Assembly: GCA_015767395.1 (NCBI GenBank)
Contig: JADWMI010000127.1
Coordinates: forward strand, 1-6,866
DNA length: 6,866 nucleotides
From: Bacteroidota bacterium
Lineage (GTDB): Bacteria > Bacteroidota > Bacteroidia > Flavobacteriales > Flavobacteriaceae
Direction: 5' to 3'
The position numbers and the translations under genes were made by a program. Shown in pieces: positions 1 to 5,602 of this stretch. The notes below the pieces were generated by a model. That model had not been told where the DNA came from. It saw nothing but the letters and a program-made list of their open reading frames with translations, and made no database searches. How positions within the stretch are numbered: the stretch's first letter is position 1; the number at the start of each line of letters is the position of its first letter.

Positions 1-53
1 TTACGTTTGTGTGTAGAGATCTTAGCTCTTTTTCTTTTTTTACCACTTGGCAT
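1..53 (-). CDS. Small, highly basic protein (partial; C-terminus beyond the left edge)
   Basis: An ATG at 53 (reading leftwards) opens a frame that stays open to the window edge and gives MPSGKKRKRAKISTHKR, followed by an incomplete codon AA. Nine of the 17 visible residues are Lys or Arg. The ATG lies 39 nt downstream of the HU stop codon on the same strand, and I see no promoter motif in the gap, so the two are probably co-transcribed. From memory, very short Lys/Arg-rich proteins with a similar MPSGKKRKR start occur in Flavobacteriaceae and are usually left as hypothetical. The composition suggests binding to nucleic acid, for example to the ribosome or to DNA, but that is inference. It is not an obvious match to ribosomal protein THX, bL34 or bL36. 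The reading is short and truncated, so confidence rests on the composition, the ATG and the operon position. Confidence 0.62.
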   Translation of the reverse strand, partial: MPSGKKRKRAKISTHKR

Positions 54-92
54 AATAAAATGTTGTTTTTGTTAATAATTTTTTGTGACCTA

Positions 93-380
93 CTATACTA
101 ATACTTTAGTTTTAATACCTTCAACAAATACTTTTGCTGGTTTAAATGAAGGAATGTTGTGCGCAGGTATTTTAATTGTAGTATTTTTTGAAATGTTTCT
201 TCCAGTTTTTTCAGCACGTGTTTTAATTATAAAACTACCAAATCCTCTTAAATAAACATTGTCTCCTTGTTCTAATGAGTTTTTTACTTCTTCCATAAAC
301 GCTTCAACAGTTGTTAAAACATCTGCTTTTTCTATTCCAGATTTATCTGAAATATTTGATACGATTTCTGCTTTCGTCAT
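93..380 (-). CDS. hup: HU/IHF-family nucleoid DNA-binding protein
   Basis: This is a 95-residue histone-like protein, a usual HU length (about 90-95). HU-family proteins form dimers that bind and bend DNA in the nucleoid. The start is the ATG at 380 (MTKAEIVSNI), which fits the HU N-terminus; the frame is open for 23 more codons upstream, but that stretch is AT-rich promoter DNA. Residues 1-40 form the helical dimerisation part. G46-F-G-S-F50 is the family's core turn, R55 to about P77 forms the DNA-binding beta arm, and I71-P-A-H-N-I-P-S-F-K-P-A-K83 is the return strand. The conserved arm-tip proline that follows R-N in canonical HU (Pro63) is isoleucine here (R61-N62-I63). A promoter with a Bacteroidota -7 motif lies 41-70 nt upstream. 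The gene is divergent from mutY, and a small basic protein gene follows. HU family membership is certain; the physiological subtype (HU or IHF-like) is not resolved. Confidence 0.96.
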   Translation of the reverse strand: MTKAEIVSNISDKSGIEKADVLTTVEAFMEEVKNSLEQGDNVYLRGFGSFIIKTRAEKTGRNISKNTTIKIPAHNIPSFKPAKVFVEGIKTKVLV

Positions 381-420
381 TTCTATTATTGTTAAATATA
401 TTATTATAAAATTAAGACGG

Positions 421-450
421 CAAATATATGATATAATAATCAAAATCAAA
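421..450 (-). promoter_or_regulatory. Bacteroidota-type promoter for the HU gene
   Basis: On the minus strand TTTG (450-447) is followed after 18 nt by TATATTTG (428-421). This matches the Bacteroidota sigma-ABfr consensus of a -33 TTTG and a -7 TAnnTTTG with roughly 17-23 nt between them. The predicted transcription start is near 415, giving a leader of about 35 nt to the ATG at 380. A T-run extends the -33 box (TTTTTG, 452-447). The site lies in the divergent HU-mutY intergenic region. Confidence 0.65.
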
Positions 451-512
451 AAGTTAATTCATTAAAATTTAATCATTTAAAAGATGTATCATTGTATTTT
501 ACAATAAAAGGA

Positions 513-1553
513 ATGAAGTTTTCTAATGTGCTAGTTCACTGGTATTTACACAATAAAAGAGATTTGCCTTGGCGTAAGACCAATAATCCATATTATATTT
601 GGTTGTCTGAAATTATTTTGCAACAAACAAGAGTTGATCAAGGAATGGCCTACTATTTGAAGTTTGTAGCGCATTTTCCTACAATAAATGATTTGGCGTT
701 TGCTTCAGAAGAACAGGTGTTAAAACTCTGGCAGGGGTTGGGTTATTACTCAAGAGCTAGAAACTTGCATTTTTCAGCAAAATATATTGTGGATGAACTA
801 CAAAGTGATTTTCCATCCAATTATAATGAATTAATGAAACTAAAGGGTGTTGGAGATTATACAGCATCAGCGATTGCTTCTATTTGTTTTAATGAAGCGG
901 CAGCAGTGGTTGATGGAAATGTTTACAGGGTGCTCTCTCGTTATTTTGGAATCAGTACACCTATTAATATACCAAAGGGAGTTAAGGAATTTAAAAAACT
1001 TGCTCAGGAATTATTAGACCCATCAATTTCTGGAACTCATAATCAAGCCATCATGGAGTTTGGTGCTCGAATGTGTAAACCTCAAAATCCTAATTGTGAA
1101 ATTTGTCCGTTAAATACAGGTTGTTTGGCAATGGCTAACGATAAAATAAAGGAACTGCCAGTAAAAGAGAATAAACTAAAAGTTAAAAAGCGATATTTTA
1201 ATTATTTAGTAATTCAAACGCCTTTAAATAAAACAAAGGTAGCACAACGTAAAAAAGGAATTTGGCTGAATTTATATGAATTTCCACTGATAGAATCTTT
1301 GCAGGAAATGGATGAAAAAGAATTAATTCAACATCATAAATTCGACGAATTATTTAAATCTACGTCAACTTCAGTAACCCTTTTTAACAATGAAAGGCTT
1401 GTTCATAAATTAACGCACCAGCATATTAACACGAGGTTTTGGATAGTGAACACACAAGATTCTTCAAATTTTGATATAAACTGGGATGAGATTTATTCTT
1501 TTCCTGTTTCAACATTGGTTCATAATTTTTTAATTCAGTTTAAAACCAACTAA
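513..1553 (+). CDS. mutY: A/G-specific adenine glycosylase MutY
   Basis: This 346-residue base-excision repair enzyme removes adenine mispaired with 8-oxoguanine. I start it at the ATG at 513 (MKFSNVLVHWYL). A TTG at 492 in the same frame would add seven residues that do not resemble the family. The catalytic HhH-GPD domain is complete: S32-E33-I-I-L-Q-Q-T39 holds the catalytic Glu33, L110-K-G-V-G-D-Y-T117 is the helix-hairpin-helix, and V133-D134-G-N-V-Y-R139 holds the catalytic Asp134. The [4Fe-4S] ligands C188-x6-C195-x2-C198-x5-C204 match the family spacing exactly. Residues from about 225 to the end form the NUDIX-like domain that recognises 8-oxoG. H298-K-L-T-H302 takes the place of its F-S-H loop. 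Length is normal (about 350) and no key residue is missing. ssb follows after 38 nt. No clear promoter of its own is visible in the HU-mutY gap. Confidence 0.97.
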   Translation: MKFSNVLVHWYLHNKRDLPWRKTNNPYYIWLSEIILQQTRVDQGMAYYLKFVAHFPTINDLAFASEEQVLKLWQGLGYYSRARNLHFSAKYIVDELQSDFPSNYNELMKLKGVGDYTASAIASICFNEAAAVVDGNVYRVLSRYFGISTPINIPKGVKEFKKLAQELLDPSISGTHNQAIMEFGARMCKPQNPNCEICPLNTGCLAMANDKIKELPVKENKLKVKKRYFNYLVIQTPLNKTKVAQRKKGIWLNLYEFPLIESLQEMDEKELIQHHKFDELFKSTSTSVTLFNNERLVHKLTHQHINTRFWIVNTQDSSNFDINWDEIYSFPVSTLVHNFLIQFKTN

Positions 1554-1562
1554 TTTTTTTAG

Positions 1563-1570
1563 TACTTTTG
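1563..1570 (+). promoter_or_regulatory. -7 promoter element upstream of ssb
   Basis: TACTTTTG matches the Bacteroidota -7 consensus TAnnTTTG perfectly. It lies in the 38-nt gap between the mutY stop codon and the ssb ATG, 21 nt before the start. The -33 side is weak: TTTA at 1539-1542, 20 nt upstream, is the best candidate and overlaps the mutY coding end. It would give ssb and the downstream gld genes transcription independent of mutY. Confidence 0.5.
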
Positions 1571-1591
1571 ATTAATAAACGATTATAAAAA

Positions 1592-2035
1592 ATGGCTGGG
1601 ACAATTAACAAGGTTATTCTAATAGGTCACTTAGGTGATGAGATAAAAATGCACTATTTTGAAGGAGGTAATGCAATTGGCCGATTTCCGTTGGCAACAA
1701 ATGAAACTTATACAAATAAGCAAACAGGAGAAAAGGTTACCACAACAGAATGGCACAATATTGTGGTGCGGAATAAATTAGCAGAAATTTGCGAAAAATA
1801 TTTGAGCAAAGGTGATAAAGTGTATTGTGAAGGACGTATAAAAACACGTCAATGGGAAGGTGAAGACGGTTCTAAAAGATATACTACTGAAATTCATGTG
1901 ATAGATATGACGTTTTTAACAACGAAAAATGAATTGAATGCTCCAAAGTCAGATATTTCACCGGTTGTAGAAGTGAAACCTAAAGAAGACACTTTAAAAA
2001 ACACAGCTACTGAAGATGATGATTTACCATTTTAA
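1592..2035 (+). CDS. ssb: Single-stranded DNA-binding protein
   Basis: This 147-residue SSB binds single-stranded DNA during replication, recombination and repair, normally as a tetramer. The ATG at 1592 gives MAGTINKVILIGHLG, the standard SSB N-terminus. Residues 4-112 form the OB fold. T52-E-W54-H55-N is a conserved core element, and W54 and W88 sit at the same numbers as DNA-stacking tryptophans of E. coli SSB, while Trp40 is Tyr here. Residues 113-139 are a short variable linker. The protein ends in the acidic tip E141-D-D-D-L-P-F147, which in this family docks partner repair and replication proteins. The gene sits between mutY and gldE. The gap to gldE is only 21 nt and I see no promoter motif in it, so read-through into gldE is likely. 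Confidence 0.98.
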   Translation: MAGTINKVILIGHLGDEIKMHYFEGGNAIGRFPLATNETYTNKQTGEKVTTTEWHNIVVRNKLAEICEKYLSKGDKVYCEGRIKTRQWEGEDGSKRYTTEIHVIDMTFLTTKNELNAPKSDISPVVEVKPKEDTLKNTATEDDDLPF

Positions 2036-2056
2036 GTTTAATTAAATTAGAAATAA

Positions 2057-3370
2057 TTGGATCCTGAACCCTTGTTTTTATTCATTTTTTTAATAGGAAG
2101 TATTAATTATTGGCTTTTTTTAAGTCTTGGTATTTTGTTACTTTTATTATTGCTTTCGGCATTAATATCTGGAGCAGAAGTCGCTTTTTTTTCATTATCA
2201 CAGGTAGAATTAGACAAGGCTTTAGCCTCTAAATCAAGCAATCAAAAAACCGTTGTTGGTTTATTGAAAAAACCCGAAAAATTATTGGCAACAATATTAA
2301 TTTCAAACAATTTTGTCAATATTTTAATCGTTTTAATTTTTGCTTATATTGGAGAGATTGTTTTTAAAGATATTACCTCAGATTTATTAAAATTTTTGAT
2401 TGAAGTTGTTTTGGTCACCTTTTTAATATTATTGTTTGGCGAAGTTTTGCCAAAGGTTTACGCAACCAGAAACGCCTTAAAGTTTGCCTCATTCATGGCA
2501 TTTCCCATAAAAATATTAAATTCTTTTCTTTCAATTTTAAGTTTGCCTTTAATGAGTTTAACGGATCTAGTTGAAGCCAAATTTGGTAAAAAGAAATCAA
2601 GTTTGTCAGTAGAGAAATTATCACAGGCGTTGGAATTAACTTCGGATAGAACAACAACCAAAGATGAGCAGAAAATATTAGAAGGTATCGTGAACTTTGG
2701 AAATACCGAAACAAGTGAAATAATGATTCCTAGAATGGATATTTTTGCAATTTCTAATACTGAATCTTATGAAGAGGTAATTTCAAAAATAGTTGAAAAG
2801 GGATTTTCTAGAAACCCTGTGTATCATGAAAATGTTGACGAAATTGTGGGTGTTTTGTATGCAAAAGATTTGTTGCCGTATTTAAACAAAAAGGATTTTA
2901 ATTGGAAAAAATTAATTAGAGAGCCCTATTTTGTGCCTGAAAATAAAAAGTTAGATGATTTGTTGAAAGAGTTTCAGGAAATTAAAAGTCATTTAGCGAT
3001 AGTGGTTGATGAATATGGTGGTACAAGTGGAATTGTAACATTAGAGGACGTAATTGAAGAAATTGTTGGTGACATTAATGATGAATTTGACAACGATGAT
3101 GTATCGTATTCAAAAATAGATAATAACAATTATTTGTTTGAAGGAAAAACCAATTTAAAAGATTTTTATAAAATCCTGGATATAGAAAATGTCGATTTAT
3201 TTGAAGAAAACAGAGGGGAATCGGAGACTATTGCAGGCTTTATTTTAGAAATTTACGGAAAGTTTCCAAGACAGAATGAAGTTATAAGGTTTCAAAATTA
3301 TTCTTTTAAAATAGAAGAGATGGATAAAAAGCGGATTAACAAGTTGAAGGTTACAATTCATAGAACTTAA
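2057..3370 (+). CDS. gldE: Gliding motility-associated membrane protein GldE (CNNM/CorC-like, CBS domains)
   Basis: This 437-residue inner-membrane protein has the full CorC/HlyC-type architecture. An N-terminal DUF21/CNNM membrane domain covers about residues 5-170, with hydrophobic segments near 8-36, 74-98, 110-127 and 145-165, an early S-G-A-E motif around 37-40 and the G-E-V-L-P-K signature around 127-132. A CBS pair follows at about 215-335, ending in the family hallmark D-E-Y-G-G-T-S-G-I-V-T-L-E-D. The transporter-associated domain takes up about 350-437. Relatives are implicated in divalent metal transport or efflux. In Flavobacterium johnsoniae GldE was identified through its neighbour gldD and linked to gliding; its molecular role is unclear. 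The start must be non-ATG: an in-frame TAA (2054-2056) directly precedes the TTG at 2057, and the first in-frame ATG comes about 145 codons in, beyond the membrane segments. M-D-P-E-P from this TTG resembles GldE N-termini as I recall them. gldD follows after 9 nt. Confidence 0.93.
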   Translation: MDPEPLFLFIFLIGSINYWLFLSLGILLLLLLLSALISGAEVAFFSLSQVELDKALASKSSNQKTVVGLLKKPEKLLATILISNNFVNILIVLIFAYIGEIVFKDITSDLLKFLIEVVLVTFLILLFGEVLPKVYATRNALKFASFMAFPIKILNSFLSILSLPLMSLTDLVEAKFGKKKSSLSVEKLSQALELTSDRTTTKDEQKILEGIVNFGNTETSEIMIPRMDIFAISNTESYEEVISKIVEKGFSRNPVYHENVDEIVGVLYAKDLLPYLNKKDFNWKKLIREPYFVPENKKLDDLLKEFQEIKSHLAIVVDEYGGTSGIVTLEDVIEEIVGDINDEFDNDDVSYSKIDNNNYLFEGKTNLKDFYKILDIENVDLFEENRGESETIAGFILEIYGKFPRQNEVIRFQNYSFKIEEMDKKRINKLKVTIHRT

Positions 3371-3379
3371 AGAATAAGT

Positions 3380-3931
3380 ATGAAATTATTAAGTGGGATT
3401 CTTATATTAATGCTAGTTCTTTTTTCTTGTAAAAATGAAACTTTACCCAAGCCTAAATCATATTTAAAATTACAATATCCAGATGCAACTTATGTGAAAG
3501 TAGCACCTCAATGTCCATATACATTTGAAATTTCTGAGTATGCAAAAGTTCAGTTTCAAAATAATTGTTGGGCAAAAATTGAATATCCAAATTTAAAAGC
3601 GACAATCCATATAACATATAGGTCAGTGGATAATAATTTAAATGAAATTTTAAAGGAAATTGAAAAACTTACTTTTGAGCACACTATAAAAGCTGACGTT
3701 ATAAGTCATACGCCGTTTGATAATTTGGAGAAAAGAGTATATGCAAAATTGTACAACGTTGAGGGCAACGTGGCTACCAATATTCAATTTAGAGCTACGG
3801 ATAGTTTAAAACATGTGCTGTCAGGAACCTTATATTTTTATGCAAAACCAAATTATGATTCAATTGTACCAGCGATAAAATATATTGAAAAAGATATGAT
3901 GCATTTGATTGAAACTATAGAATGGCAATAA
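3380..3931 (+). CDS. gldD: Gliding motility lipoprotein GldD
   Basis: This 183-residue lipoprotein is of typical GldD length (about 185-195). The ATG at 3380 gives a Lys-containing, hydrophobic signal peptide ending in the lipobox L14-F-S-C17, so mature GldD begins at Cys17 and is membrane anchored. The early P-K-P-K-S-Y-L-K-L-Q-Y-P segment (about residues 23-34) is the N-terminal signature I associate with GldD. The rest is a soluble domain with no catalytic motif I recognise. In F. johnsoniae gldD is needed for gliding, and Gld proteins are tied to the type IX secretion system, so GldD is probably a periplasm-facing accessory of that machinery. It lies 9 nt after gldE, and its TAA stop abuts the ATG of ctaA with no intervening base, pointing to a shared transcript and probably coupled translation. 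The family call rests on both sequence and context. Confidence 0.92.
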   Translation: MKLLSGILILMLVLFSCKNETLPKPKSYLKLQYPDATYVKVAPQCPYTFEISEYAKVQFQNNCWAKIEYPNLKATIHITYRSVDNNLNEILKEIEKLTFEHTIKADVISHTPFDNLEKRVYAKLYNVEGNVATNIQFRATDSLKHVLSGTLYFYAKPNYDSIVPAIKYIEKDMMHLIETIEWQ

Positions 3932-4987
3932 ATGAAAGCATTTAAATATAAATACAATAGAACAATTAGAACTTGGCTGTTAGTCGGTTTAATAATGCTA
4001 GTCGGTCAGGTTATTTTAGGAGGTATTACCCGTTTAACAGGTTCTGGACTTTCAATTACCCGTTGGGATATTATTACAGGAGTTATTCCTCCCTTAAATG
4101 AGCAGGAGTGGTTAATGGCCTTTGAATCATATAAAGAAACACCTCAGTTTCACAAAATAAACTCAACTTTTAACGTAAAAGATTTTAAGTTTATTTATTT
4201 CTGGGAATATTTTCACCGACTTTGGGTAAGAGCTTTGGGTTTTATTTTTTTAATTCCGTTTCTGATATTTGTATTTAAAAAACAAATTGATTTTCAGCTA
4301 ATAAAACGTTTAGGCTTAGTTGTGTTGTTAACAATTTTAACAGCTTCGGCTGGTTGGATAATGGTTCAAAGCGGATTAATTAATCGTCCGTGGGTAAATG
4401 CTTATAAGTTAACGATTCACTTTATGTTGGCTATTTTGGTTGTTTGGGCGATGGTTAAAACAGTTGCCGAAGCTTATTCTTTTGGAAGCCTTATAGTTTT
4501 GAGGTCTAAAAAAATAGTGACTATTACTATAGCGGTTACATTTATTCAACTAATATTTGCCGGGTTGATGTCAGGAATGAGAGCAGGGTTGTATTATCCA
4601 AGTTGGCCCGATATGAATGGTGAATTTATTCCAAGTGTTTTATTGAATGGTACTCACTGGAGTTGGGGTAATATGATAAATTACGACAGCTATTTATTCG
4701 CGCCCGCATTTATACAGTTCACGCACAGAATGTTAGCTTATTTATTATTAGTGATAACTATATTAATGTTTGTAAAATTAAAAGATCAAGTAAATATATT
4801 TTCTAAAAAATGGTTAAAAATAACAGTTGGACTGTTATTGCTTCAAATGGTTTTAGGGATTTTAACAGTGTTAAATGTGGAAGGTAAAATTCCATTATTT
4901 TATGGTGTAAGCCATCAGTTAATTGGATTGCTATACTTTATGAGTTTGTTATTTTTAAATTACTCTTTGAGGACAAATAAAACATAA
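3932..4987 (+). CDS. ctaA: Heme A synthase (COX15/CtaA family)
   Basis: This 351-residue inner-membrane enzyme converts heme O to heme A by oxidising the C8 methyl to a formyl group, which supplies aa3-type cytochrome oxidase. Eight membrane segments are visible near residues 15-34, 102-116, 128-146, 160-180, 196-213, 262-283, 295-314 and 323-345. The first loop carries the COX15 signature G30-G-I-T-R-L-T-G-S-G-L-S-I-T-R-W45 and P53-P54. The four expected heme-ligand histidines are present: H95 (E-Y-F-H-R), H163, H265 (F-T-H-R) and H328 (S-H-Q-L). S224-W-P-D-M-N-G230 matches the second-half signature. The protein has no cysteine, so it lacks the loop disulfide of Bacillus-type CtaA and belongs with the proteobacterial/mitochondrial class. 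H-R-L-W-V-R has Val where Gly is usual. It is the last gene of the gld cluster and ends at a strong hairpin terminator. Confidence 0.95.
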   Translation: MKAFKYKYNRTIRTWLLVGLIMLVGQVILGGITRLTGSGLSITRWDIITGVIPPLNEQEWLMAFESYKETPQFHKINSTFNVKDFKFIYFWEYFHRLWVRALGFIFLIPFLIFVFKKQIDFQLIKRLGLVVLLTILTASAGWIMVQSGLINRPWVNAYKLTIHFMLAILVVWAMVKTVAEAYSFGSLIVLRSKKIVTITIAVTFIQLIFAGLMSGMRAGLYYPSWPDMNGEFIPSVLLNGTHWSWGNMINYDSYLFAPAFIQFTHRMLAYLLLVITILMFVKLKDQVNIFSKKWLKITVGLLLLQMVLGILTVLNVEGKIPLFYGVSHQLIGLLYFMSLLFLNYSLRTNKT

Positions 4988-5021
4988 AAAAAGCTTCAAT
5001 AATTTGAAGCTTTAGTTTTTT
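4986..5021. terminator. Bidirectional intrinsic terminator between ctaA and the acidic lipoprotein gene
   Basis: A perfect 10-bp stem, AAAGCTTCAA (4990-4999) and TTGAAGCTTT (5004-5013), encloses the 4-nt loop TAAT. On the plus strand it is followed by a T-rich run (5011-5021), which suits termination of ctaA. On the minus strand it is followed by seven T (complement of 4986-4992), which suits termination of the converging gene at 5039-5242. It begins right after the ctaA stop codon and 26 nt past the stop of the converging gene. Confidence 0.85.
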
Positions 5022-5038
5022 AATTGAAGTTTAATAAA

Positions 5039-5242
5039 TTACTCAACAATTACCGCAGTACTGTCAATAGCAACTTCGATAACTTCCATAACTGTTGTAG
5101 AATCAACAGCTGCTTCTTCAACTACTACTAATTCTTCAACTACAACTTCTTCTTGAACTTCTTCTACTTTTGGAGTTTCTTTACAAGAAATAACAAATAC
5201 ACTTACAAGTGCAACTGCTAATAAAAATTTAATGTGTTTCAT
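5039..5242 (-). CDS. Small acidic Val/Glu-rich lipoprotein, function unknown
   Basis: This 67-residue protein starts at the ATG at 5242 (MKHIKFLLAVALVSVFVISC); the frame extends 10 codons upstream, but only this start gives a clean signal peptide. Residues 1-19 are a lipoprotein signal peptide with lipobox V17-I-S-C20. The 47 residues after Cys20 hold about 14 acidic residues and 14 valines but only two lysines, so the mature chain is strongly acidic, low in complexity and probably unstructured. A short unit (V/I)-D-S-T-x-V appears twice, with its Asp residues 13 residues apart (residues 47 and 60). I recognise no domain. Similar small acidic lipoproteins with V-D-S-T-type repeats occur in flavobacteria as hypotheticals, as I recall. 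It converges on ctaA and shares its terminator. The best upstream promoter match is weak (TTAATTTG, 5277-5270). Confidence 0.85.
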   Translation of the reverse strand: MKHIKFLLAVALVSVFVISCKETPKVEEVQEEVVVEELVVVEEAAVDSTTVMEVIEVAIDSTAVIVE

Positions 5243-5310
5243 GTTTTTCGGATTGATTTTATTCAAGTACAAATTAACAATTTTATTTTTGTATTATTAT
5301 GAAAAATAAT

Positions 5311-5334
5311 TCAATATTTCGCAGAAAATATTGA
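5311..5334. repeat. Inverted repeat, 9-bp arms with 6-nt spacer
   Basis: TCAATATTT (5311-5319) and AAATATTGA (5326-5334) are perfect complements around CGCAGA. The site lies 69-92 nt upstream of the ATG of the acidic lipoprotein gene, so it could be an operator or a hairpin in a longer leader. There is no T-run on either side to make it a terminator. AT-rich arms of this length can arise by chance. Confidence 0.5.
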
Positions 5335-5342
5335 TTCTAAAT

Positions 5343-5350
5343 TACTTTTG
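5343..5350 (+). promoter_or_regulatory. Orphan plus-strand -7 promoter motif
   Basis: TACTTTTG is an exact match to TAnnTTTG, identical to the motif before ssb, but no plus-strand gene follows before 6057. A 6-bp-arm inverted repeat, ATTACA-TAT-TGTAAT (5357-5371), sits where the transcript would start. The -33 side has no good TTTG; TTTC at 5317-5320 is the nearest. It could drive an unannotated small RNA, or it could be a chance match in AT-rich DNA. Confidence 0.22.
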
Positions 5351-5586
5351 TTAAATATTACATATTGTAATGGGAGATTTTATCAATATAATTTAGAATA
5401 TCATAATATTAATAATGCAATTTGAAGGTTTTTTAATGAATGTACAATTTGAAAGCAGTAAATTATCGTATTGAAAATAAAGTCTTGGGATAGATTTTTA
5501 GTGCTTTTATATGAATATATTTTTCCTTTATGTTAATAAATTAACTATTTATACAGGAATAGGTAATCGATTATAGAATTGCGGGA

Positions 5587-5602
5587 CTTAAAATATTTTA
5601 AG
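5587..5602. repeat. Perfect 16-bp palindrome over the stop codon of the HMA lipoprotein gene
   Basis: CTTAAAATATTTTAAG is self-complementary along its full length with no loop and contains the TAA stop (5598-5600 on the complementary strand). It has no T-tail on the minus strand. It may be a weak mRNA 3'-end structure or chance in AT-rich DNA. Confidence 0.5.

Larger units (their letters stand above)
5243..5597. other. Gene-free AT-rich stretch with small inverted repeats
   Basis: This stretch holds the leader of the acidic lipoprotein gene on its left and the 3' flank of the HMA lipoprotein gene on its right. I find no open frame longer than about 20 codons that looks coding. Visible structure: inverted repeats at 5311-5334, 5357-5371 and 5532-5545, a 16-bp perfect palindrome crossing its right boundary (5587-5602), a plus-strand TACTTTTG motif (5343-5350) and an imperfect direct repeat containing CAATTTGAA (5418-5426 and 5445-5453). 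There is no clear T-tailed terminator for the HMA gene and no tRNA-like fold. Confidence 0.7.

Noticed and set aside
381..449. N-terminal extension of the HU frame by 23 hydrophobic residues
   Set aside because: HU proteins start at M-T-K or M-N-K, and the extension lies over the promoter and leader. A membrane-like extension on HU is not credible.
495..502. TATTTTAC as a -7 element for mutY
   Set aside because: It has two mismatches to TAnnTTTG and would leave only a few nt of leader before the ATG at 513.
2458..2714. Two minus-strand open frames inside gldE, and similar ones opposite HU and the EamA gene
   Set aside because: They are shadows of strongly supported genes in AT-rich DNA, with no recognisable domain or start context.
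5415..5474. A 19-codon plus-strand frame (MQFEGFLMNVQFESSKLSY) with Q-F-E repeated nine codons apart, downstream of the orphan promoter motif
   Set aside because: It is too short, has no family resemblance or clear translation signal, and the repeat comes from an imperfect AT-rich direct repeat. It is not listed as a gene.
5532..5545. GTTAAT-AA-ATTAAC inverted repeat
   Set aside because: It has six-bp AT-rich arms with no promoter or gene start nearby, and it is expected by chance in this composition.
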